Part shown: positions 11,201 to 25,100 of the stretch, piece by piece
Numbering within the stretch: position 1 is the first letter of the stretch
Layout: every line of letters begins with the position of its first letter
Assembly: GCA_035582835.1 (NCBI GenBank)
Contig: JAYKAV010000012.1
Coordinates: 800,588 to 864,587, forward strand
Direction of reading: 5' to 3'
Length of the DNA stretch: 64,000 nt
Origin: Phoebastria nigripes
Taxonomy: Eukaryota; Chordata; Aves; Procellariiformes; Diomedeidae
Notes under the pieces: model-generated
The model's database searches: none
What the model was told of the DNA's origin: nothing
What the model saw: the letters and a program-made list of their open reading frames with translations, nothing else
Translations under genes and position numbers: made by a program

Positions 11201-14200
11201 GGCATGCAGTTTTGGAGGCCTCCTTGGCTCAGCAGACCTTTCAGTTTCATCTTGTCTCTCATCATCCATGTACTTTGCCAATTAAAAGACCCNAAGCAAT
11301 TAAACTGTCTATAATTATCCATGGTATCACGTTGGCTTTCTGGGCATTAGCCAAACAGCACATTTAACAATCACTTACACTTCAAATACCGTAATCAGCA
11401 ATTATCTAAAATGCATAGTCTTAACAATTAGCAATTCAAGGTCTTGTTTGCTTGAAGTGAGCAAAAGTAATTCCATAGCATAGCGACTTCCCTTTCNTAC
11501 ACAATTACAGCGTATGTGGGAGGTAGCATAAATCCTAACTTTGATATTAGTGCATTAACATCAGCTTCAGTTGAAGTGGCTTTTAGGAATGATGGAAACA
11601 ACTGACTGTCACTGTCATTATATAAATTGAGTGTGGGCACCATCTCTGGTAATAGATAGTTTGGAATTCATAGATATAAAGGCACAATAAATAATACAAA
11701 AGGGACAAACCATTCATCTTAGCGTTGCCATATTGAGACTTGCTGACTTGCATTAGCTTTTGTTTGGCATGCAGCTTTGTCTTTTTACAAATTATTTTTC
11801 TGTTATGAAATGAAACATTTGCAGATTGAAAAAATACACTTTTTGTTTTGGTGGAATGATGAACCGGTTACCTTAACAGTTTAATATTTTCCGATAATCT
11901 TAGAAACGTTACTTGTTCAAGTCTTAATGGAAGAAAAATACGGGTAGCATTAAAAGAATGAGCTTTACCAAGCATCACTATTCTGTCTTTGATGACTGTG
12001 ATCCATTTGGCAAGTCATCAAAGATGTGAGAGAGAATAAATCTACCCTTTCATGACCATCGTTTTTATATAGTCTAAAATAACACATAGGGTAATTTTCC
12101 TTGTTTTTCTAAACATAAGTGCTTTTTTGTGAATCTTCCAGTATGATTTTTTACTCGTACAGTATATACTTTTAGTTGATAGCTCTCATCTTTTATGGGA
12201 GAACTTGCTGAAGCTGAGTAATTAAAGTTATTCTTGACTTCTCTTACTTACTGGAAACAGCTTAGCTGAATCATAAAAGAATAAGGATTGTACTTTGAAT
12301 GTTTTCCTGTATACGTTGCTCCTAGCAAGTAATTCCTTAATGGCCTATACAACAAAAAAACATTCTGGAGAAGAATCTGGCACTTGAATTGTTGTCTTTA
12401 TTCAGCATCCTTGCCTTCACCAAGCTGAAGTGATAACGTGGTAGATGTATACCATTAAGGGAGCAAGTGCTGGTTTATGATAGTATTGTCCAAACACTTT
12501 CTGTCTCCTTTTGCTTTCTAAATCTTATTTTAAATCTTAATATTGCCATAAAAAGATAGTGGTGTTCTGTCTCCTGTAACCACCTCATCCTCTTTTTTGC
12601 ATGCTTTACAACTTCACCTTCCCATCTTCTACAGGATGGACCAGGATGCAGTGAGCACCTCTAACAGACAGCACAGTGATTCCCTGGGGTGGGACATACG
12701 AAAAAAATACGGGTGAATAAATTTAAAAAAAAAAAAAAACAAACCACTTTTATTTTAAATTTTTCTAAGGATTTTCTGCACAAAGCTTGATGTTCTACCG
12801 AAATGCTTTAGGAATGTAGAGGTGAATCCCGAATGAGTGATCGCGGGTCTGAACTGCAGCAGCGTGCTGTGCTGCCCGGGTTAACGAGTGCTTGCAGGTC
12901 AGAGCTACCTTGGGGATCTCTGCATGGCGGAACAGGAATATTCCCTCCCGCTCTAGCACTTGTTCTGGTTAGAAAGTGGTAAGAAGTTGTGGATGGTGGG
13001 CAGGATGGGGGTTTTTTTCAGGGGGTATGTCGGGGGGACCTGTCTGGCAGTGCAACGTGTTCCTGCCGGGTCCGGCAGCGTGGGGTGCGTGCCGCGAGGG
13101 TGTCTGCCCTTCCAGCCTTCTCCCCTCGTTTTGGCTGAGGTTGCTTAGCTTGCGTCCAAGGGGTAAAGGAGCTTGTCATCGCAAAGCTTAAGTTATTTTC
13201 TCTCCAAACAGTGACCTAGATCTTTTGTGCAAAACAGTTTTCTGTGAGCCCAGATGGGTACGTGTGGGATGTTAAGCCATTTAAAAAAGACTGAGAAACA
13301 GAACCACAGATCCTGACACTTGGTATAGTTTATTAATCACAGGGTCATTTTTTTCCTCACCTGGATTCTTCAGTTATTTTTGTTTTAATTTTATCACTAT
13401 AAAACCAGATAACTATCCAAGAGTATAGGGTCCTTCACACAAAGGACAAAATTGACACTGCAAAGCTGATTTACTCCCAACAGGAGAATCTGTCCTTCAT
13501 CAGAGACACACAAATTCTGAAAAATGCAATGAACTTCAGTAACGGGAGGAGAGAGTTTTAGCAAACAGGCATACGGTTGCTAGGTGCAAAGTTTCTTTTA
13601 GGGGAGGGCTCCACCTTTAGGAGAGGAATTACCTTTCCTTTATAAAACGGGTGTGGGAGTGAGCACATCCACGGTTAGATGACAGCCTGATGCTGCTGGG
13701 AGAAAGAAGCATCTCGGGCAAGGGGCTTGCAACCCCTGCAGCGCCTGGGCGAGCTGTCCACGTCTTTGTTGTGCTTGTGTTAAAATAAGTAGCTCCTTTC
13801 TTCTGTTCAGTCTCCCCAAGCACTGTCGCAACGCTCTAATAGCGGAAACATCCATTGCTTTATACACTCTTACAAAATGAGGAATTTAAAACATTGTTAG
13901 GCAAGGTTGCTGTGGTTTGTTTATCAGACTTCAACCCTTTGTTTTGAATCACTTAATGTAGTTTTTTCTTTTTTATTTCTCCTCTGATAGCGTTCTCTTA
14001 CACAGGATCCATCAGTTCCTGTTTTGTTGGTCTTTCTTGTATGTGTGGAATGATTTAATAATGAATACATGCTTCCTTTTCAGTAATGTTGTGTTTACTT
14101 TATTGCAATGTATTCTACTTTAAAGAAATCATTGAGACACCATACAATTTAAAGTTACAAGTCTTCCTGTCTTTGATAGTCTGTCTCCAAGGGAATACAT

Positions 14201-15599
14201 CCCAACAGGGATAAAAAGAACTAGAAGGAATTGTGTTTACTAATTACCACCACCATTTAGAAACAAAGATGAGTCACAGGGCACCACAGTGAATCCAACC
14301 CAAAGAACAATAAAAAATGAATCTATATAATTGCTAAGGAAATGAAGACTGAATAGAACTTAAAGGCAATTAAAGTCTTTATTTCCTTTTTATTACTGAA
14401 TAAATACTTCAGAATATTTTCATTTGCTTCACTTTTTGTTTGCTTGTGGGGTCTGCTTGTTAATGTGACTGGGATGTACAAGAACTCCTTAATTAACCTG
14501 TTTTTGTGGGCATCTCAGTTTCTATGAAATATGTACGCTGACAGCTATGTAACAATAGTGAAAATAGAAATGACAGATTTGTAAGCACTGGTCAATTAAA
14601 AAATGTTTAAGAAATGCAGTTTTTGAATTATTGGACCAGGCTTCTCTGCAAATTGGAATTCAGTTCAGTTAATTGAATTCACTGGATCTATGGCAATTTA
14701 CATAAAGTTATAATAAAAGCATGGTTATCTTCTCAAAAGCTGCAGTTTCAGAATATTATATTAAAAATGGAATAATACAATTTTTATTTTATAATAACTG
14801 AATGCAGAAATATCTAACTGACACGCAAACAAAATTGAAACATGTATTCTACTCTCGATTACAAAGAATTTGGTGTGCAATAATCCCAGACAACATGTTG
14901 TGAATACTGTATGGATTGCACGGAAGCCAGATGTTGGTCCATTTGTCTATCACTTTTGATGAGCTTAGTCCCAGTCTTTTCCTGTATCTCAAGTGAATGG
15001 CTTTGATTCACTCCAGTATATATATTGCATAGGGTAAATATTGCTTGTGTTGAAGCCCTGACAGTTGTTTCCTTAAAACACCGATGGTCCCTGTTTCGGC
15101 TGGCATCCTGGGAGTGGTTGTGCTGAGTCTGGGATCTGTGTCCTTGGGCATCCTCTGGATGAGAGTACTGCAGGTGTCCTCCAGATACTTCCTTCCGCAG
15201 ATCTACATCCTGACTTTTCCTTAACTATTTCTCACCATCTGTTGATGTACATGTTTATGTACATCCACAAGCGTGTAAATTTAGTTACTACAATTGCAAT
15301 ACAGCGTTTTGTTCCTGGGGCTGCNTTGAGAAGGTTTAAGTGCAGTCTTTACTGATTCAAAAGGACCGCGGGGAAAGAATCTGTTTACTTAAATGTGGCA
15401 ATTAAATATTTGTTGCGTTGCGTAAATATTACAAACTACATAAAACAATAAACCTGCAGTACATGTAGGAGAAAGACATATGTAGCTGCCCTCACTGCAA
15501 TAAAACCCTGAAAAATTGTAACTATGTACGAAGGTATTTTCTATCAGTGTCTTTGAAGGGGAGACTTCAGGAAGAGTCTGCTCCCCAAACATTAAACCT
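8254..15599. other. Unassigned intronic or intergenic DNA
   Basis: Mostly AT-rich unique sequence. A GC-rich patch lies at about 8770-8900, an alternating AT stretch at about 8380-8425 and an A run at 12725-12739. No supported gene. Confidence 0.6.
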
Positions 15600-16180
15600 G
15601 CAAAGAAGGTGAAGGTTTAGGCGGAGGGAAGCGAGGTGACGCGTCAGTGGGTGCAGTCCCGTGCACAGTTAGACGGGGCTGCGGAGGGGTGGCACGGGCT
15701 CGTCAGCCTGCACAGCGCAGCCTGCTGCGGACACGCAGCATCCAGATTAATGACGGGGATTTCTATAATCATCTTTCAGTGGTGACAGCAGGATTATAGT
15801 CCCCACTGAAACCTGCGAGCAAGTATATGTTTGGTTTTGTGGTTTTTTTCCCCCTGAATTTCAATAGGTTCAGGGCGGTTGATGAGCGAGCAGGATGGCT
15901 CTCCTGGGCGGGGGGGTGCCAGGGTGCCTGGGGAGGGCCGGGCNCTGCTCCATCCCGGGGTGCCGCCGGGACGCAGCTGCTCGCCGCGGGGGTCCCGGGG
16001 GGCAGAGCGGTGAGGCAGCCTCCGTGCCCGTCCCGGGTGAGGATGCGGCGGCAGGGACCAGCTGAGCAGCGCAGACAGGGACTCGCGGGGAGCGGGTCCA
16101 GCGCCTGGTGGGTTGTAACGCGTCGAGAGAAACCGGGCCGGTTCACCGTACAGCGCTGTAAGCACCGGTTTTCCGCCACG
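15600..16180. promoter_or_regulatory. CpG island, candidate upstream promoter or first-exon region
   Basis: CpG dinucleotides are dense, about 30 by eye between 15881 and 16180, in a window where CpG is otherwise scarce. The core (15881-16180) is GC-rich, with CCGCCGGGACGC- and CCGCGGGGG-type stretches. Plus-strand donor-like sites AGAGCG|GTGAGG (cut after 16009) and CCCGG|GTGAGG (cut after 16036) could end a noncoding first exon. It lies 28 kb upstream of the CNTN4 coding exon on the same strand, so an alternative CNTN4 promoter is plausible but not shown. An old GC-rich repeat is the main alternative. Confidence 0.45.
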
Positions 16181-19100
16181 GCTGCCTGTGGATGGGGCCC
16201 TGCCAGCTGCTTCTGGTTTTCTATCCCGCTGCTCTTCGCTGAATCAATCTGGTGAGACGGAATTGTCTGCTCAGAGCTCAACGGTTCCTTTGGCTTTTCT
16301 TTTACAGGCATGTAATTGATTCATTTAAGCAAATTAGCTGTCCTTTAGACCAAATGCTTTCTGCAAAAGTTAAAGATCTTGTCGCATAGGATAGCACTGC
16401 ATTGTCTCAGAGCCAAGCATCAATAAAACTCTTTGAGAGCCAGCATGAACAGTTCAGCCAGGTATATCAGGGACAAAAGTTGGACAAATTATTTAGCATA
16501 AGTAGAATTCTTCTGGCTGTTGCGTTCTCCACTAGAATATAGAAATTACTTGTTGACAGAGCAGCTGTTCACTGGAGCCATCGGGATGGAGGGGTGGGGA
16601 AGTGCAGCGTCTGATGCCTTTCACTGTGCTTTAAAACTTTTGGGGTTGTTTGCGGCTTTGATGGAATGTCAGCAATATTGATTTGTTTCATTTAAATGCT
16701 GAAAAGTGAGCTAAGAGAAGTATATGCTTTGCCCAGGAAGACTTTTCACTTTGGTTTCTTGGAGTATTATGAAAGCAGAAATTAGAGTTGCATGATAAAT
16801 GGCTGAAACTAAGTATTTGCTTTTATTCTTACAAATACTTCCAGGTGCTTAGATAACCCTATACTTAATAAAGCAAAGCATGGAACTTTAAGTGTACTCT
16901 GAGCAACTTAAATTACTTACAAAGATGCATTAAGCTAATGCTGCGCTTACAGAAAGAGTTGTCATTGCACTTCTGCAGTACCCATCGATGGCTGGGAGCT
17001 GGACCGTTCTCCTCCACGTACTTGATACGTGCACTGATGCTTACTTCAGCCTACTGAACCCTGTCTGGCCAAGAGCATGAGTCGATACCTCTAATACTAA
17101 CCTTACATTTGGGTACTGCCGTGGTTTTTGCAGGGCTGTGCAATTTCTAAGTGGTGGTAGTGACATTTGAGATTGATAACAGCACGCATCCAGGTGTATA
17201 GATTTTTTGGGGGCATTGCGCGATGTTACTAAATGTCACTCTGCGGTTTCATATGCTTTTCAACACACTGGTTTAAATGTTCTGTCTCTGGACTTTGTTT
17301 TCTTCTGGCTAAAGCTCAAAGCCTCGGAGTGCTTTGAAGCCACGCTGAATTGGTCTTATTCGAGGGCCAGAGTAGTTGCACAAGTTGCATGAAATTCTGT
17401 GGCGCAGAAGGTACGTACAAAAGAGCAGATAATTTTTCTCCTGAATAGGCACTAAGTCTCAAAGCAGAGAAGACCACAGGCTGTGAAGTATGGAAGCGTC
17501 TCGCTAGTAAGGACAGGGTATATTGTCATTAGATTTGGCCGAGGAGAGCAGCACAGGAAGAAAAGAGCAGCAGCATCTGGTTACCTATGTGGTACAGATA
17601 TTCCTGGAGCCAAGGAGTCCAAGGGGGTAGAATAAGGAAACTATAACACATAGCAAGCAGAGATGGTGAAATATCAATGCAGTATTAGGTATGTACCTGA
17701 GGGAATTGGCATCCTACCCTGCAAAGGTACACTGGGGTTTTACTATGAAGCTTTCTGCTTTCACGGAAACCAGTAAGTCTGAATTAAGCATGTGCAATGA
17801 GTATGTTTAAGGTTTGTTGTTTTCAGCGTTTTTTCCTAATTGAAAGAACTACTTGCCCTCGTTTCAGAGTAAAAGGCATCCCCAATGAGCACCAGTGAAA
17901 GGGCTGATGTGAATATTATGATGATAATTTATTTTCTTTGGAATGTTGTAATTTCAGCGTTTCTATAATGAATATAAGCAGATGCAGGAAAGAATGGGGT
18001 ACTGCTTCAGCATGCATCACATTGGCAAAAACCAGTGTACTTAGTAACATGTCAGGCTTTTGCAAATATATACGTTTTCCTTTAAAAGCATAAATAAATA
18101 AACAAACCCACACTGAGGTCTTGCTTTTACAAGACCAAAGCTTCTACATTAAGAGGGTTTTTTTTATCTTGTTGCTGAAACTTGACCTCGTTGCCAAACT
18201 TTCCTAGTACAATTAAGCAAAACTTTACCACTATAGCGTGAATTCTCTAAATAATATTTTTATGCCTGTCACTTATCTTGCTTTTACTTTAAACAGAGAA
18301 AGCAAGTTGATTTTGCTGCTAGAATGAGCTATGGGGTAATGTCCTCCATTTCTAGTTTGTCTTAAAGAACAAAAATGCTGAGTACTAGTAGCCTTGTGCT
18401 GTTATTTATGGAGGAAAAATTTGAAACGTGACTGAAAACCTTGATATATAAAGCCCTTGCAACCCCCTTGCAAAACACAGTCTAGCTGTATNGAAAGCAA
18501 AAGTTGAATTATTAGAGAATGTTCCCCATGCTGTGCGTGTGGTCGCTAACAACGCAGTTCCTAGCAAACCACCACGTACCAGTGCGTTTGAGAGCAAAGG
18601 GTTTGCGTTGAAACTGTGATTGCTTAAAAGTGTGCAAAAGGGAAAATGGGGAATTTGGAGAGAAATGTCGCGAGAGCTGTACTGCTGAGCAACAGCAGCA
18701 CATCTGCTATCAGCANGGCACGATCAAGTGAAGGAGTGGTTTGACTCGTCTCGTAAAGAGCAATATATCATTTTAGGAANAGTATGGAAACGTGCAGGTG
18801 TCGTGTAAGCACCTGCCCAAAGCTGGGAAGAGCACTTCCAGGCTTGAAGTGCAGTGAATGCTCCAGCATTTATTAGGTGAAGCTCTTGGATGGTCCTTGG
18901 GCGGCCGCTCATGCATCTCGCAGGGCACNTGCCATGCGGTTCCCTGTGCTGTACTCCTCCTTTTACAGGTGTAGCAATTGAAAAGGAGAGAGATTTGGGC
19001 AGGAGCACCCAGCAGGTGCAATAAAATGTGAAATTATCTGCTTTACACTCAAAAGTAGGCTGTAAAAATGATTTGATGAAAGGTTTCTTTAAAGATTGCA

Positions 19101-22100
19101 TAACGTAATCCCTGGTATTCTTAAGCTACTGAGGAACATAACAGAAAACAGTATTTTCTGTATGCTTTAAAGGCTTTATTGCACGTAATTTGAATCCCTT
19201 TATTACTGAGAGCGGTAGATACCATTTCAGATTTTCTCTTCTTTAGTTTAGTTTTGGTAATGTCGTTTCTGATTAAACTTACATGGTATAGTGTATATTG
19301 AACCATGAAATAGTTAAATTTTTTATGAGCTTAATGAAAATCCTATTGCTTTTGGGTTTTAAAGTATCAATAGCCTAGCTGAACAAGTCAGACCTAATTA
19401 AAAGAAAGCACTGATGCAAGATCTGCCCTTTTTTGCTGCATTCTTTCCATCTTAGAAATGTATATCCATTTTAAAGCAAAGTATACTTCCAGCTACCCAG
19501 GCTCTGTTATGCAGAGTATAGCAATGTCAGGGTCTTTGATTTCTTTAAGCTGTTAATTCCTTAGCTGCAATTTTACGTATTGACTTCAGCAACATCATAC
19601 ATTTGGCTTTGAACCAAGGAATCAGAAGATTTTTGAATGTTCAGCTCAATACTGCTTAGTTAATAGTTCCAATGGTGCAGCAGACAGTTTTATTGTACNG
19701 TAGGAGGCAAGCTATAAATCACAGGTAAGACCTGCCTGTATTTATTGCACAGAAAGCCTTTGTTAGAGATCGTTTTACTACAATTAAAAGGTACATATTC
19801 TCAAGGAACCTATAAAGTAGTTTTGCTTATAAAGCAAAGGGCTGCACCAGTATCAGTCTGATTTTGAGTAAGGAAAACCAGTGATTTAATGTTAGAGGAA
19901 AGCATCAGAAGGATACCAAAGAAATAAAGTGTATCTTATGGCAAGATATAAAATGCAGTGGTGTAGATTTTAAAGGAGATGGCAGAATTTACAGAAGCTG
20001 ACTATTCCAGGCAGTTGGCAAAGGGACTAAAGAAGACAAATTTAAGACTTGCCAGAAGGAAACCCTATATCAGGGGATAGAAATTCAAGTGCTCTGCAAA
20101 GAAAATGTAAATAAGGCAATAGACGTCTAAGAGGACTGTGGTCAAATGAAACGCAGAGAAACAGCTTCATGCTGAGGAGAGACGATGTGTTGTATGTGGA
20201 AAAATATCGAGTATAAGACCACTGGGAGGAATTTGGGAACAGCTGTCACATGCAGTGGTAAGTTAATGTATGAATGATTATGAAACTTGAATAGTTTATA
20301 CTGAGAAGAGATGTTTAAGAGGTAATTGCCTTTAGCTGCTTTTTGATGCCTAAACATGTTACAAAAAAAAAAAAAATCTGCATAAGTTAAAAAATATAAT
20401 AAAAAGCAGCCCCCATAGTTTTGTAATAAGTGGTAATGCTCACCCTAGGAGGTGTGCTAGGATTTGGCTGTTGAAACGCAGGATCTTTGCTATTTTCTGT
20501 GCAGGCGTTTGCTTGGTAGATGTCAGTAAGTGAGAAGAAATTATGTACACAAAGTACACAATCAAAGCATGGCAACTTACCCTGATGAGGATGAGGGAAG
20601 TGTAGAGACCTTCTAATAGACAAGGACATTTTTGTGCAAGGGTGATGACTACACAGATACGGGCGAATGTGTTTAGTGAAGAGACCTTGTGCTTTAGTCT
20701 CCTAGCTGAAGAATCCGAGCCCGAGTAACGTGTCTAAGAGTTGCAGGCAGTTAGTAAAATGTGTTTGGCTGCTGACTGCAAGATTCATACTAAGCAAGGT
20801 TACTAATTTGCCATAGTAATGATANAACTATTCCCTTTCAGCTCTTCTGGAAATTCAGATGTGTTGAAGTGTTTAGTTGTTTGTCTTAGCTCTTGATGTG
20901 TTTATTGCAAAGGGAAGCTGCAATGCCCAAGAGATGCTGGACAGGCACCTTCTTTGCCCTATTCCCTGTAGGGAAACCTACTCTGTTGTTGTTTTAAGGT
21001 TTTTCAAAACAAAACACCTGGTCTGCCAAGCTTATAGAGTACCAAAAAACTCAAAACACCATATATTATATTTGAAATCATACTAGCAAGGGGAAAAGCA
21101 AATAGATATTAAAAGTAATGAAACTATATGAGATACTACGCAACAAATACATTTGAGTGGATGTGTCATGTTGCATTTGTGGTAACAGATAAAATTACTT
21201 TGGTTTTCTGCAGTTTTCATCTTTATGGATTATTGTGTGAAATATGTGATGAAACTAAAGTACCAACCTAGATTTTCATCAGGAACGTAGACTCGAGACT
21301 ATCTGATATTGCCATCTTCTAAGTTGTCCACAGGATAGAATTGGTGTCCTATTAGATAAAATCTACAGAGTTGCCTGAATTCTTTGCCCAAGTAAAACCA
21401 AGCAGCTGCAGTTAATAAAAAGCTGTCGGTTGTCCCACAGCNGTCTGGGAGTGTTCGTTCACCAGCGGAGAGAAATGACATTGGAGGGAAGACAACAGGA
21501 TAGTTGCTGAGTTGTGCAAAATCAGCAATGTTGCCCTGCACTAATGCTGGAAATATTGCAGGGCTTTCTCCTTTGTGCAAGGTGTTGTCTTTAGGAAGAG
21601 CATGGCACAAAATAAAAGTCAAACCATAAAGCATTCTATATTAGGCTACCCTGATATTTTTTGATATGTTTAAAAAGAAAAAATTGAATTGAAATTGCTG
21701 TGAACTGTGGAATTTAGGCAGTGTTGGTTTCAAAAACATATTTTAAGTATAGTGTGTATATTTAAACATGCAGTTTCATTTATCCTCTTAACTTGACAAG
21801 TGCACTGATTTACACACAAAGCTTCTATTCTTAGCTAAAAAGACAGGGGACGTGGCTTAATGAATTGTCATGATACTTTCACGATGCTGAGTTTATTTGT
21901 TATAGTCCTTAAACTGTGAAGTTCAACATTTGGTCTGGTCTTTCTCAAAATGAAGGATTGGTTTCTAAAAAGATTATTTGAAACTTTTTCAAAACTGGAC
22001 TTAGAAAAAAGTAATAAATTTGTGTTAAAGAACAAAAAGCTCCACACCGTGTTGGCTCTCCCATGGAAAGGCATTAGGCACAGCTCTGAAGCTTTACGCA

Positions 22101-25100
22101 GCTGAAGGTTCAGTTAATGGGCATCAGTTTCAAATACAACTTCTTTTATAATTTACATACCAAGTTCACCTCTCACTGATTTTATAAATAATTCTGGAAG
22201 TATCTCTGTAACTTTTGCAAGTGGGGCATGAGAACCTAATCAGGTTAGATGGCTGGTGAACACCCCTGCGTATAAATTATGGATTTGAGGAGATTTGATG
22301 AAGTTGTGTATCTTTAGCTGTCTCCGTGTGCATGTACTCGCCATCTGCTTTCAGGAGAGGGATGATAGAGGGTCATTAAACCATAATGGTATTTACTGGA
22401 GTGGAAGCATCGGAGACAGCCGGGTGACCACATCCCAGATTGAAGAAACAGGAAATAATTTAAACTCTCGTCAGAGGCTGGAAAGTATAAACACCAGGTG
22501 AAGCAGCAGATAATGTAGGGGTATGCTGCAGCTCTCAAACACAGCCTGGGGAAGGAAAATAGCTAGGGGCCCACAGAAATAAGGAAAACTGGGGTGACAC
22601 TGTAAAAGTAATTTCTCCTTTGAGTCCTTCAGCTTCTTCCAGATGAGCAAGAAACACAGGTAGGCTGCTGCTCCCCAGGGGAGAAATCAACGGTTGGTTT
22701 ATGAAAGTTGGGGTTCTAGCCTGTACTATTTAAAATGAAAATATGCTTTCTGGCTATTTCTTAGTAGCCTAAAAACTCCTGATTATACTAAACATCTTTT
22801 TCCTAGAATCAAATGGAGGTAGCATTTAAAAGTTAAAGATCCATACATGCGGGTTAACCAGGTTTTTGCGTTTTCCAGACACACTAACAGTGATGCAGCC
22901 TTAAATGTCAATTGATTTAAATATCTTTTAACCTTANGTCAATATTAGGGTTTAGTGTAATTCTCCCACAAGAAATCTCCAGTGATCTCTGTGCTTGATA
23001 TTAGAGTACAGCTTACTTTCAGCCTATTATTCCCTTAAATGCTGTTTCTTTCCACATATTGCCTAGACGTTACATGTGCTAAGCTATGTGCAAGCATAAT
23101 CACAGTCTTATTCATTATAAAATGACACGGGTAACATCACTATCTGAGCAGCAGCTAGGACTTCAGAAAATGTCTGTCTGTGAAGGCTTTTCCCTCTGCT
23201 TTTCCTCTGGCACTACAAGCAAAAGACTGTCTTTCATACCCGTGCTATATCAAATTATAATGGTCTGTCCCCAGGTTGAGATTAGTGATTATGGATGAGC
23301 ATCGTGATAGACTTTCAATGGGCTGCTATTTGTCCACTCTCTGAAAATCAACCTCTTGAAAAGTATATCAAGGTAAATTCTCCAAATGACTATGGATTAA
23401 ATTTGGCCCAGCTTAACTACTGGTTTTTATTAGCTATGACCAATCTTGCAGACGCATGAAAAATCCATCCTGCCTCGGGATGGGTGAAAGCATTATGCTG
23501 AATTTCAAATCTGAATGGCTTGCAAGAAGGTCTCCTGCTACAGACAGGCTTGGATGAGCAAGAACCAAGAGAAGCCAGGAAAGAAAAAGTAATTTAAGGA
23601 GCTTTTTGTTTCTTAAGAGAGGCGATAGGCTGCAGTGAAACATACTGAAAAAGTAAATACAGTTGTGAGGGATGTGTTGCAGAGCTGTGGAAGTTCTCTG
23701 ATAAATTGTCTTTAACATGTAAGCTTGACCACTTCACCTGCACTCTGCTCACTAATCCATCACTTATACTGCTGCCTCCCATGTCCCAAGCTTGTGAACA
23801 GCTGGAAACATCTCCTTTTTTATTACACTAGAAACAAAAGATCCTTTTCCTCCAAATATACCNATCGTATTTCTTAAAAATGAATCAACAGGATGAAAAG
23901 TAAATAAACCAACTGTCTTAGCTGGAGACACAGAAAAGATATTTGGTCTTAAAATCCTGTCTGGTCTGAAGTATAATTTCTTACATTCCATCATGGCTAA
24001 AGATATAAATTTCATGAATTAAGTTTTTCCATCAATTTGTTGAGTTATGCACACCTGAGTTCAGGTTCTCAGTTTCCCAGGATGTCAAATTTAATGTGCT
24101 GTGTGTATTACAGCAGTTCAATATCATGTAAACATTATATATTAGCTCTTTTCTTTCTCCAAAGTTTTGTACAGTTTAGTTTAGCACCTAAAATAGTTGG
24201 AGGTTGAATTTGAGAGATGCAATAAGTAGATTTCCCTTTTGTATTTAATCTGTTCACCTAAAACTTTTGCGTGCGAGGCGCTGATGTGCGGTTGTTCAGG
24301 AGCAGTCGGAAATAGCGTGGAAGCGTACCTTGCCCACTGCGCCGCTCTTCGCAGGGTGCAGCTCCGCGCGCAGTGCCGCCGTCACGCGGCTGGCTGCCAA
24401 ATCACCGGACCCTGGGGGGTCTGCAGAAGTTCANGCTACAGAAAGATTTCCTTCCAACTAGAAGAAAAGTGCAAGAAGAAGAGAGAAATGTGTCTGAAGA
24501 GCCCNTAAAACCACGTTTTATGGGTTTCACGTTCCTAATTCTGATATTTTTAAAAACCATCTAGTCTTTTAGTGTCATCGCTCTGTCCTCAGTCTTGCTG
24601 CAGTACATGTATAGACTTACTGAAGGGGTTAGGAAAAAAGCTTAAAAGAGGAAACGCCACATCCCCACTTCAAAGTGGAAATGCAAAAGTCTGGTTTTCT
24701 GTTGCTGCCATATGCAGGCTTTCATTCTGGAGCAGAAACTTTATCCTCCTTGGCACTGTGGTTTTTTTGTGAGCTGTCTGGGCACCGTTAGGAGGACGCA
24801 CCTGATAGCCCCCGATAAAAGGCTTGCGTTTCTTTTGCAGCTTTGCATATTTCATTGCTGCAAGGGACGGCTCTGGGAAAGACGTTCGTTTTTCCCCACT
24901 GTCACAGTATGATGACAGCACCTACCAGAAAGGGAAAGGATTGAGTGGTTTTTCAGAGTTCTCCAAGCGGAGGTGTTTTCTGTGTTAGAACTTAAAGAAG
25001 GGCGATTCTTAAAAACGGATGATGGTGTACTTGGCTTGGCCATCCAAAACACTTTGATGTGGCGTGGAGGACCTGGAGCTGAGTGAGGGAGTGCCAGATG

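Noticed and set aside
15769..16311. 180-codon minus-strand frame over the CpG island
   Set aside because: GC-rich DNA has few stop codons. Frames on both strands are open here and none resembles a known protein.
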